DNA of 64,000 bases from CBDCWO01 sp965223405 (lineage in GTDB: Bacteria; Bacteroidota; Bacteroidia; Chitinophagales; Saprospiraceae), in assembly GCA_965223405.1 (NCBI GenBank), contig CBDCWO010000006.1:1798001-1862000 (forward strand), written 5' to 3'. Below are positions 54,787 to 62,487 of the stretch, one piece after another (position 1 is the first letter of the stretch; each line of letters starts with the position of its first letter). The notes under the pieces were generated by a model. It saw only the letters and a program-made list of their open reading frames with translations, did no database searches and was not told the origin of the DNA. The position numbers and the translations under genes were made by a program.

Positions 54787-55476
54787 ATGAAATCTATCAA
54801 GCATCCGATAGCTATACTTATCATTTTAGCGATTCCGATTCTGGCAATGATTTGGCATTATCACCGCAATACGTCAGGTTTTGCCTCCTTAGAATTAATC
54901 GCTTATCCTCTTCTGTTTGGAGGAACTAGTATTATCATTATCTACTTGTTAAAGAAACATTTCCTAGCCGAACCACTGGAGGAATTCAATCCGCATTCCG
55001 GAAAATGGTATTCAGACTTACTCTGGGGTTTCTTCCTAGCAGGAACATATTTCATCCTATTCTTTACCTTCAGAGCCACTCTTGCTGATGTTCTCTCCTT
55101 TACTCCCAATCATGATCTGCTCAGTTTGATGCTAGAGATGCGCCAAAATCCAATCTTGATCGCCATCTGGTTTGGACCTGTACTTTGGTTGGGAATAGCC
55201 CTCTATGAGGAATTGGTTAGGGTATTCCTGTTAACTTCTTTCTGGAAGATGAATGAACAAATATCATGGGTAATTTTTTCCATCCTTATCACGAGCTTGA
55301 TCTTTGGAATAGCTCACTTTTCACAAGGACCCTATGGAATGGTTACGATTGGCATTAAGAGTCTTATTCCGGCTTTCTTCTTCTACCATAAGAGGAGGAT
55401 CATGCCCTTGATCTATGCTCATGTCCTTTATGACGGTATACAGGTAGCTTTATTTCTAATCACCTATCAAGCCTGA
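54787..55476 (+). CDS. CPBP-family intramembrane glutamic endopeptidase
   Basis: 229 residues from ATG at 54787; a TTG at 54748 extends the frame but is less likely. Hydrophobic segments cover most of the protein. The three Rce1/CPBP motifs are present: EE141-142xxR145 in YEELVRVF, His177 in FGIAHFSQ, and HxxxD (212-216) in AHVLYDG. Members cleave prenylated or signal-type peptides in the membrane, and some mature bacteriocins. Nothing here indicates a substrate. Confidence 0.88.
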   Translation: MKSIKHPIAILIILAIPILAMIWHYHRNTSGFASLELIAYPLLFGGTSIIIIYLLKKHFLAEPLEEFNPHSGKWYSDLLWGFFLAGTYFILFFTFRATLADVLSFTPNHDLLSLMLEMRQNPILIAIWFGPVLWLGIALYEELVRVFLLTSFWKMNEQISWVIFSILITSLIFGIAHFSQGPYGMVTIGIKSLIPAFFFYHKRRIMPLIYAHVLYDGIQVALFLITYQA

Positions 55477-56255
55477 GTTAGCATCGTGCAGTCCTAGTGC
55501 ATCAGAAATTAAATAATTACAGGGTATAGCAATAATGGTTGGTCCATTGGTCTGCGAAATCTTCCTTCGGCAGACTGGCTTATTTCGTAGTATCGAAGAT
55601 ACCAAATAAACCTGCCAGGCGCAGGCTGGTTTGGTTTACCATTGGGCTCAAAAACGCAGCTATTGGAAAATGCCTGCTTACTAGCATGCGGGTAGGACTG
55701 CTTCAGGTAGGGATCGAGTTTTAGGTATAATTTATGCTTGTTTTTATCACACTTGTTTTCACTTCGCTAATTTTGCTATGGAGACTCAAGGAATCAGAGG
55801 CGCGTATGGCAAGGCTAAAACCAAACTATATTTTACCAATAGTATTGATGTTCTAAAGTGTAAATGTCTAAGAAATGGTAGACTGTGGCTTAACTTGCCT
55901 TCGAATGGTTTTTGGGTTTGATATTGGAAAAATGTTCAATTTGAAATGGATGCAATGCTAAAGGGGAGTTTGAGGGGTGAGATACGACCGTAGAGAGTAT
56001 CGAACCACTTAAAACTCTAGCGCGCCTGTTAAAATCAATGACATAAAATGTAAATATCTGGCGCGCAATAGGGCTAAAACAAATATTATTGGGTAATTTT
56101 TTAAGAAGATTAACAAACCAATACTTTTCGGAGTGGCCTCACTAGTTAATCCATTACTTAGTTAGTTAATCTCATAAAATATTCTTGGTTTATTTGATTG
56201 CTTATGAACCAAGCGAATAATATCTCAGAATCTTATCTTTGATTAAAAGCAAAAT
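55477..56255. other. Intergenic
   Basis: 779 bp. A 47-codon frame at 55778 is too weak to call. The right end carries one copy of a 79-bp dispersed repeat (56057-56135). Confidence 0.4.
56057..56135. repeat. 79-bp dispersed repeat, copy 1
   Basis: GCGCAATAGGGCTAAAAC, ATTATTGGGTAATTTTTTAA and GATTAACAAACCAATACTTTT are matched with some differences at 58813-58893, same orientation. The two copies flank the NTF2-like gene and the two-component pair. Confidence 0.65.
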
Positions 56256-56632
56256 ATGGACGCAAAAACACTTGTCCGGGAATGGTTTGATAAATGGGAC
56301 CAAGGGGATTTTCTCAACTTACCGTTAGCGGATGATTTTAAACATACCAGCCCATTCGGAACCATCGATGGGAAAGAAGTTTATTTAAATCTTGTCAAAG
56401 AAAATCAGGATAAATTCCTCGGCTACAAATTCACTTTTCAGAGAGGAACGATCAAATTTTTGAGGATAAAAAAGCTTGTGTGCGTTATACAACTCACCAA
56501 GGCAATGACTTCAGCCTGGATGTTAGTGAGTGGATCTATATCAAGGATGGTAAGATTAGCGAAATCGTATCCTACTATCATATTGGAGAAATCCGGGAAG
56601 AGAGGAAATTGAAATTAGCGGATGGAAACTAA
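56256..56632 (+). pseudogene. NTF2/SnoaL-like protein, one-base frameshift
   Basis: ATG at 56256. The frame reads AKTLVREWFDKWDQGDFLNL through YKFTFQRGTIKF, a SnoaL-like NTF2 fold start. Homology then continues one frame over as FEDKKACVRYTTHQGNDFSL and SEWIYIKDGKISEIVSYYHIG to a TAA at 56630-56632. Adding one T to the T5 run near 56456 repairs the frame and gives a protein of about 125 residues, the normal length. Read without repair, the product has an unrelated C-terminus. Enzyme or carrier role of such proteins varies; unknown here. Confidence 0.7.
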
Positions 56633-56850
56633 AGTTAATAATATGAAGTGATTTAAAAACAGATGTTAAAATGAGTTGTATGCGCTTGATTTTCAAGACG
56701 AAGCTCTTTTTGAGATTCATAGCCACAGTTAGCGCCTCCGCTGAGTAGCTTCGGCGCTCGCGGATGGATCGAGAAAAAGCTGACGTATTGAGAATCAATG
56801 GCATGCAAATCAATTAACAATTTGTTTTTAAATCACTTCTATATTACATT
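56633..56850. other. Intergenic with right copy of 22-bp repeat
   Basis: 218 bp between convergent genes. It contains the exact copy of the 22-bp GC-rich repeat. Confidence 0.4.
56747..56768. repeat. 22-bp exact direct repeat, right copy
   Basis: Same sequence and orientation as 51054-51075. The GC-rich block here is shorter than at the left copy. Confidence 0.6.
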
Positions 56851-57531
56851 CTAAAATAAATCCTCTAGAATTCCTTTGTAAAATCTTCCAATTGGAATTT
56901 TAGAACCCTGGATATCAACTTCATCCGAAGTGAAAGCATCAATCTTATCCATAGCGATGATAAACGATCTGTGTATTCGCTTGAATGAATTTTTAGGTAA
57001 AATGGATTCCATTTCTTTTGTACTTATTTTTGAAAGATGTTCTTGATTTAATGTCACAACTTTTACGTATTCCCGTTGACTCTCAACATATAGTATTTCC
57101 GAAAAAAGTACTTTAACTTTTCTCTTTTGAACACTTAAGAAAAAATAGTCCCTATTGATATCAATACTACCCTCACGATTTAATTTAACCTTATTAACAG
57201 CTTGTAAAAACCGATCAAATTCTATCGGTTTCTTCAGATAATCTGTGACATTCAGAGCATAACCTTCAAGGGCGTATTGGTGGTATGCAGTAGTAATGAT
57301 GACACTTGGTGCCTGTTTTAAGGTTTTTAAAAAATCCATTCCCTTCAATTTAGGCAAATGAATGTCGAGGAATATGAGATCTACTTTATTTTCTCTCATA
57401 AACTCCAAAGCAAGAATAGCATCTTTAAACGACCGTTTTAAATTTAAAAATGAAACTTCGAATATATAATCTTTTAACACCTTGACAGCTAATGGTTCGT
57501 CTTCTATGATAATGCAATCAATACTCGACAT
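56851..57531 (-). CDS. LytTR-family response regulator
   Basis: 226 residues, ATG at 57531. The receiver domain has acidic residues Glu10-Asp11, phospho-acceptor Asp56 in IFLDIHLP, and Lys in LKKPIEF near 105. The LytTR DNA-binding domain (about 125-226) includes ILYVESQREYVKVVT, IHRSFIIAMDKID and SKIPIGRFY. It overlaps the histidine kinase gene by 14 bp, so both are made from one transcript. Targets are likely nearby or dispersed; none can be named. Confidence 0.93.
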   Translation of the reverse strand: MSSIDCIIIEDEPLAVKVLKDYIFEVSFLNLKRSFKDAILALEFMRENKVDLIFLDIHLPKLKGMDFLKTLKQAPSVIITTAYHQYALEGYALNVTDYLKKPIEFDRFLQAVNKVKLNREGSIDINRDYFFLSVQKRKVKVLFSEILYVESQREYVKVVTLNQEHLSKISTKEMESILPKNSFKRIHRSFIIAMDKIDAFTSDEVDIQGSKIPIGRFYKGILEDLF

Positions 57532-58579
57532 TGGACGCCAAATTAATTTTTAGATTTGCTGTAAATACCAGGCTCTTTATTTCAAACTTCAAAAGATAGT
57601 CTGAATATAGCAATTCCAATTGGCGCCTCAAATTAGATATTCCGATATTCTCTTGAATTTGCTCAGTCTCCTCAGATTTGTTGATCGAATTTTTTACTAT
57701 CATAGTTAAATTTCTGTCTCTTAAGGATAGATGAATATTTACAAAGGGATTCCTACGTGTTTCAGATGCTCCATGCTTGAATGCATTTTCTACGAGTGGA
57801 ATCAGCAACAGAGGTGGAATTGCTTGTTTTTTATCTTCCAGATCATAATTATAGTTAATTTGTAATGTATCATCATATCTTAGTTTTTCTAAGGCTATAT
57901 AATCATCAATGATCTTTAGTTCTTTTTCCAGACTAATAAATTTTCCATTGGCCTCATACAACATAAACCTCAGAATTTTAGATAGCCGCATTACTGATTC
58001 TGGAGCTTGTTCAGATTTATCTCGTGTCAATGAATAAATATTGTTAAGTGTGTTGAAAAGAAAATGAGGATTGGTTTGAGACTTGAGATAATTCAATTCA
58101 GCCATTTGTTTTTCGATCTGCAACTGCTGTGCTTGCAGTTTTAAATTTCTGTATTGGTATATATAGACCATTACACAGAATAAAAAAAGTGTGCCCATAC
58201 TGTATGCCATTAGGTCTTCTAATTCTCCATCCCACAATGAATATGGTGTGAGCGGAAAATAGATACCTATTGCATCCCCTAAGCTTTTCCAGGCAAAATG
58301 CCCAAAGGAATATAACATCATGAAGCCAAACACGGATAGCAGAGCGAAAATGACACCTTTCAAGCTCAGCTTAAATCTCTTGATCACATATTCTATAAAA
58401 ATGAAATGGATGGTTACCAGGAATAATAAATGCCAGATATTATTAATCGTCTGTCTGAAAAAATGATCCGTGCTGCCAGATAAAATACTTATGGTCTGTA
58501 TTAATAGAATAAAAACAGATAACCACAGATACAAATCAACTCGTTTTTTTTCGATATGAATTTTTAGTGATTTGTGCAT
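57518..58579 (-). CDS. LytS-type sensor histidine kinase
   Basis: 353 residues, ATG at 58579. Four hydrophobic segments (about 18-34, 50-65, 76-92, 128-142) form the sensor part with almost no periplasmic domain. The phosphorylatable His172 sits in QTNPHFLFNTLNN, the His_kinase signature, and PLVENAFKHG is the N-box of the ATPase domain. It pairs with the LytTR regulator encoded next. The signal is unknown; small membrane-embedded sensors of this group often sense membrane state or a peptide. Confidence 0.93.
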   Translation of the reverse strand: MHKSLKIHIEKKRVDLYLWLSVFILLIQTISILSGSTDHFFRQTINNIWHLLFLVTIHFIFIEYVIKRFKLSLKGVIFALLSVFGFMMLYSFGHFAWKSLGDAIGIYFPLTPYSLWDGELEDLMAYSMGTLFLFCVMVYIYQYRNLKLQAQQLQIEKQMAELNYLKSQTNPHFLFNTLNNIYSLTRDKSEQAPESVMRLSKILRFMLYEANGKFISLEKELKIIDDYIALEKLRYDDTLQINYNYDLEDKKQAIPPLLLIPLVENAFKHGASETRRNPFVNIHLSLRDRNLTMIVKNSINKSEETEQIQENIGISNLRRQLELLYSDYLLKFEIKSLVFTANLKINLASNVEY

Positions 58580-58940
58580 TTTTAAAATACAAAATTAAGG
58601 CACCCAATCTGGCTGTTCATTTTCAACGGATCTTTCATCTTGCAAAATAAGATTTATAAGGGTTATAAAACAATCTTACGTAGACCTAGTCCTGTTGTAT
58701 ATAGACCAGGATTTGATGTCCATAGACTACTCCTATAAAACTGGGTGAAATTCTATTACTCTTGTACTGAGCTTTTCATTTAACACGACAATTCACCATG
58801 AGATTTTTCACTATTTGGCACGCAATAGGGTTAAAGTAAAATATCATTGGGTAATTTTTTAATAGGATTAACAAACCAATACTTTTCAGAGTGAACTAAC
58901 TATTATATGGTAAAACACATAGCAATTAAAACAATGCTGA
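58580..58940. other. Intergenic, divergent promoter region
   Basis: 361 bp between the kinase operon and the DUF4386 operon. It contains copy 2 of the 79-bp repeat (58813-58893), just upstream of the DUF4386 start. Confidence 0.4.
58813..58893. repeat. 79-bp dispersed repeat, copy 2
   Basis: Counterpart of 56057-56135 with a few differences. It lies 48 bp before the DUF4386 ATG, so it could also carry promoter elements. Confidence 0.65.
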
Positions 58941-59681
58941 ATGAACTCTAATAGAACAACAAATAATTCCAATGAAACCTCATTACGTAAAGCAGCATTA
59001 ATAGCAGGTTTAGGCATACTCGTCATGGTACTAGTCGGACCATTCGCCGAATTTTACGCCTACGGAAGTCTTATCAATTGGGGAGATGCCATGACGACTG
59101 CCGATAACATCAGAAATAATCAATCATTATTTCTCATTGGCATAATTTGCTATTTGATTATGTTCAGTTGTGATTTTTTAGTAGCATGGGCCCTTTATAT
59201 ATTGCTAAAACCAACCTCTCGTTTTCTGTCCTTACTAACCGCTTGGTTTCGATTAATATACGGAGTATTGACCATCGTTGCGTTAACCAATGTTTTTAGG
59301 GTCCCTGATCTTATCAATCCATCTGGTTACTTCGCAACATGGAGTCAGGAAGAACTGAACAACCTTATAATGTGGTCTGTCAATAGTTTTTCCACCGGAT
59401 CAAATGTCGCGTTCCTGTTTTTTAGTTCACATCTAATTGTGCTCGGTTATTTGGTTTTCAAATCGGGATACATTCCGAGGATATTTGGATTTTTGTTAAT
59501 CATAAATGGACTCGGATATCTTATGGAGTATTTTATTGCACCTTTTATCCTTCCACGTGTTGATACCGGAAATATATTGATGATTACCTTTTTTGGAGAA
59601 ATAATATTTATGATATGGTTGTTGATCAAAGGTTTTAATCCCAAGCAAACTTTTTCTCAAATTAAACCCAGATTATTATGA
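58941..59681 (+). CDS. DUF4386 membrane protein (1)
   Basis: 246 residues, ATG at 58941. Six or so hydrophobic segments (first AALIAGLGILVMVLVGPFAEF, about 18-38). The family has a periplasmic loop after helix 1 with DNIRNNQSLFLIG and a later GYLVFKSGYIPRIFGFLLIINGLGYL, both present. Function of DUF4386 is unknown. It overlaps the next ORF by ATGA and starts a plus-strand operon containing a second family member. Confidence 0.85.
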   Translation: MNSNRTTNNSNETSLRKAALIAGLGILVMVLVGPFAEFYAYGSLINWGDAMTTADNIRNNQSLFLIGIICYLIMFSCDFLVAWALYILLKPTSRFLSLLTAWFRLIYGVLTIVALTNVFRVPDLINPSGYFATWSQEELNNLIMWSVNSFSTGSNVAFLFFSSHLIVLGYLVFKSGYIPRIFGFLLIINGLGYLMEYFIAPFILPRVDTGNILMITFFGEIIFMIWLLIKGFNPKQTFSQIKPRLL

Positions 59682-59887
59682 AATCACTTCTAACGGGGTT
59701 CCTGATGGGGGTTTCAATGCCCTTCTTTGGGCAGGATTTAAAAATTGGTCTAAAGAATGAATCTAAGCCAGAAGAAATCACCAAGATCAAATTACTTTAT
59801 GTATCAGAAGAATATGACGATCGCAAATGTGCATTTACTGATTCTGCTGTAATTGCTCAGGGTGAGATTCCTCATAGTTGTCTTTAA
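59678..59887 (+). CDS. Small exported protein, possibly truncated
   Basis: 69 residues, ATG at 59678 overlapping the previous stop. Signal-peptide-like start (LLTGFLMGVSMPFFGQ), then a charged stretch ITKIKLLYVSEEYDDRKC. It ends abruptly at HSCL, 13 bp before the next gene's ATG. It may be the start of a longer lost protein. No family recognised. Confidence 0.5.
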   Translation: MKSLLTGFLMGVSMPFFGQDLKIGLKNESKPEEITKIKLLYVSEEYDDRKCAFTDSAVIAQGEIPHSCL

Positions 59888-59900
59888 TAAATTGTTGAGA

Positions 59901-60587
59901 ATGTTTTCAAATAATAAAGTTGTCAAAACAGTAGGTGTTTTATTTATTGTACAAATGGTTGCTGCTGTCTTTAGCCATAGTATTGTTCTAGAACCGATTT
60001 TATACAAATCAAATTTTCTAACTGAGCTTTCGGTAAATTCTTCCCTTGTTACTATGGCAATAATATCAGATTTGATCTGCGGAGCCTCAGTCTTTGCTAT
60101 TGCAGTACTTCTGTTTCCTATTTTTAAATCGTTTAGTGAGCGTGTGGCACTTTGGTATATTGGACAGCGATTGACTGAGCTGGTCGGTTTTATGATTAGC
60201 GGGTTTCTTCTACTTACGCTATTGTCAATGGGTCAAAGCCTTACAAAAGAACCTGTTACCGACATATCTAATATCGAGGAGCTAGCTAGATATTTTCGGA
60301 ACGCAAGGGGTAATATTCAGAATATTTCACTACTGCTATATTGTCTTGGTGCTTGGCCTTTTTACGGTTTACTTTTTCATTCAAAACTTATTCCAAGATT
60401 TATATCCATTTGGGGTTTAATAGGAGTTACTCTATTATTTATAGAGATCCTCTCTAATATTTTCAATACTTCTGTAGGAGGTATGTTGATTATGATGCCA
60501 TTGGGCATTAACGAAATATTTCTTGGGATATGGTTGATTGTTAAAGGAGTTAATTCAACGCCACCAAGTTCTGAGGTGAAGATCTAA
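59901..60587 (+). CDS. DUF4386 membrane protein (2)
   Basis: 228 residues from ATG at 59901; an alternative start at 59853 would overlap the previous gene. Helices as in copy 1, with MFSNNKVVKTVGVLFIVQMVAAV at the start and LIPRFISIWGLIGVTLLFIE late. Only distantly similar to the first DUF4386 protein, so this is an old duplicate or a separate acquisition. Same operon. Confidence 0.83.
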   Translation: MFSNNKVVKTVGVLFIVQMVAAVFSHSIVLEPILYKSNFLTELSVNSSLVTMAIISDLICGASVFAIAVLLFPIFKSFSERVALWYIGQRLTELVGFMISGFLLLTLLSMGQSLTKEPVTDISNIEELARYFRNARGNIQNISLLLYCLGAWPFYGLLFHSKLIPRFISIWGLIGVTLLFIEILSNIFNTSVGGMLIMMPLGINEIFLGIWLIVKGVNSTPPSSEVKI

Positions 60588-60591
60588 GAAA

Positions 60592-60762
60592 ATGAAAGAT
60601 AAAGCAATTATAAGTTTAGGTGTCTATTTAGGAATTGAATTTGGCTGTATTTTAGGTCTGATATTTGAAAATTTAGTAGTATGGATCATTGTAGGGGTGT
60701 TCATAGGGCTAACATTAACTGCCTTTTTAACTCAAAGAAAGGCTAATAATAATTCAATATGA
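60592..60762 (+). CDS. Small two-helix membrane protein
   Basis: 56 residues, ATG at 60592: MKDKAIISLGVYLGIEFG then a second hydrophobic stretch VVWIIVGVFIGLTLTAFL and a basic tail. It starts 5 bp after the previous stop and its TGA overlaps the ATG of the PhzF gene (ATGA), so it is translated as part of the operon. No known family. Confidence 0.65.
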   Translation: MKDKAIISLGVYLGIEFGCILGLIFENLVVWIIVGVFIGLTLTAFLTQRKANNNSI

Positions 60763-61661
60763 AAAAATTAATCACCTATCAGGTTGATTCATTCACGAGG
60801 GAACGTTTTAAAGGGAATCCAGCTGGAGTGGTAATTAACGCAGATGGATTGAGTGATATTCAAATGCAATGGATTGCAAGAGAACTAAATAATCCTGAAA
60901 CTGCATTTCTGTTTTCAACTGACGATGATGATTGTGATGGTGTAATCAGATACTTCACGCCAAAAACTGAAGTCCCTACGTGTGGACATGCTACCATTGC
61001 GGCAATGTATGCCAAAGCACTGGAGGAAAATTTGGATACTTGTGTTTTAATGATCAAAACAAAAATTGGGGTACTTCCATTTGAGATACTAAAGGATGAC
61101 AACGATTATCAAATAGTTATGACTCAAGGAAATTTTGAGCTTAGTTCTAATGTCGATTTAATAACAACCCGTAGACTAACAACAGCATTAGGGCTTGTAA
61201 AGTCAGATTTGGACCCACGATGTCCTATCCAAATTGCTTCTACCGGACATTCAAAAGTGATGATTGGTATTAACAGTAGAAGAAAACTGAATGAATTAAA
61301 TCCAAACTACGATGATTTAGCAAGGCTAAGTAGGCTGATTAAATGTAATGGATATTTTGTTTTTACCTTAGATTCGGATACACCAGAATTTTTGTCGCAT
61401 GGAAGGATGTTTGCACCTGCAATTGGAATTAATGAAGACCCCGTTACAGGTAATGCCAATGGTCCATTGGGAGGATATCTAGTGCAAAATAAGATTATAA
61501 ATTATTCTAACAATATCTTTGAATTTAACGGTAAACAGGGTGAGAAAATGGGCAGACCTGGAGTTGTACAAGTCAAGGTTTTTGTGGAAAACAATCAACC
61601 TTCAGTGATCCAAATAAAAGGGGACGCAGTAAAAATATTTAGAGCTGAAATATATATTTAA
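60759..61661 (+). CDS. PhzF-family isomerase/epimerase-like protein
   Basis: 300 residues, ATG at 60759. N-terminal QVDSFTRERFKGNPAGVV, catalytic Glu47 in NNPETAFLF, GHATIAA (about 76-82) and DPVTGNANGPLGGYL (about 227-241) are the PhzF/DapF-like fold motifs. PhzF isomerises a phenazine precursor; most bacterial relatives act on other small acids of unknown identity. No other phenazine genes are near, so phenazine making is not implied. Last gene of the operon. Confidence 0.9.
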   Translation: MKKLITYQVDSFTRERFKGNPAGVVINADGLSDIQMQWIARELNNPETAFLFSTDDDDCDGVIRYFTPKTEVPTCGHATIAAMYAKALEENLDTCVLMIKTKIGVLPFEILKDDNDYQIVMTQGNFELSSNVDLITTRRLTTALGLVKSDLDPRCPIQIASTGHSKVMIGINSRRKLNELNPNYDDLARLSRLIKCNGYFVFTLDSDTPEFLSHGRMFAPAIGINEDPVTGNANGPLGGYLVQNKIINYSNNIFEFNGKQGEKMGRPGVVQVKVFVENNQPSVIQIKGDAVKIFRAEIYI

Positions 61662-61840
61662 CACTCCGTGCGAGATTATTATCTAATTGATGTTCTATAT
61701 TTTTTGCGTTTAACCCTTTTCGTATGATCTAATCTTTTTACTCCTTTTCACCCCGTTTATTTCGGTTGCTTTGAAAAGGTAAAATGGAATTCTATATCTA
61801 CTTCAAATCCTTCCCTAAAACATTTCAACAATTAAATAGT

Positions 61841-61848
61841 TATATTTG
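61841..61848 (+). promoter_or_regulatory. Bacteroidota -7-like element TATATTTG
   Basis: TAnnTTTG consensus, 28 bp before the start of the HYC_CC_PP gene. A TTTC about 17-20 bp upstream could act as the -33 element. Tentative. Confidence 0.4.
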
Positions 61849-61875
61849 TAGAAGTTATAATAGTTACGTAAAAAG

Positions 61876-62343
61876 TTGATTCGCTATAACCGCACATATC
61901 GCCTTTTCGCCCTGACCATGGCCCTGCTCATGTTCTTTGTGTCGGCCGGAATAGCAGTAGATATGCACTATTGTGGCGGTGAGTTAAAATCAGTAAGTTT
62001 CTTCGGCAAGGCCAAGACGTGCCATGATATGGTTAAAAAACAACCGGCCACCATGCCAAATTGCCCTCATCACAAAAAGACCTCCACTAAAAAACCGGGA
62101 TGTACCGAAGACAAGAATTGCTGTTCTAATAAAACTTTGCTGCTCCAATCTGAAGGAGAACAACAATTACTTTCCTCTGATTTTGTATTTAGCAAGCGGA
62201 CGAAGCATTTTGTAGCGGCTTTCGTGCAGGTTTTCCTGGCGAACAACTATAATAAAGTTAATACGAGTGTTTCATATACACACCACAAACCTCCTTTGAT
62301 ATCCAGGGACATCTCTGTCCTTTTCCAGACCTTCCTTTTATAG
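61876..62343 (+). CDS. HYC_CC_PP-family small exported protein
   Basis: 155 residues with TTG start at 61876. A TTG is chosen because the family's MIRYNRTYRLFALTMALLMFF start is present and an in-frame stop lies just before. Signal peptide, then MHYCGGELKSVSFFGKAKTCHDM, a Cys-rich middle (PNCPHHKK, CTEDKNCCSNK) and a HHKPPL region near the end. Members of this family precede CusA-type pumps in Bacteroidota, as here, and probably bind copper or related metals. The metal role is inferred from context and Cys/His content. Confidence 0.8.
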   Translation: MIRYNRTYRLFALTMALLMFFVSAGIAVDMHYCGGELKSVSFFGKAKTCHDMVKKQPATMPNCPHHKKTSTKKPGCTEDKNCCSNKTLLLQSEGEQQLLSSDFVFSKRTKHFVAAFVQVFLANNYNKVNTSVSYTHHKPPLISRDISVLFQTFLL

Positions 62344-62487
62344 ACCACTGCCACTCTGCTTAGTGGCACTGCATCTTTATACCCGGTTTGCCCTGTGCAT
62401 ATCAGGCACAAAATGCATCCCTTAATCTTCATTAAGTGACCTCTGTCATAAGTAATTACAATCTTCAAAAAGGAAATTTTATCTGGT
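62344..62487. other. Short spacer before the pump gene
   Basis: 144 bp; an AAAAAGGAAATTTT element at about 62467 is a plausible ribosome-binding region for the pump. Confidence 0.4.

Noticed and set aside
60759..61661. Phenazine biosynthesis
   Set aside because: Only a PhzF relative is present and no other phz gene is nearby.
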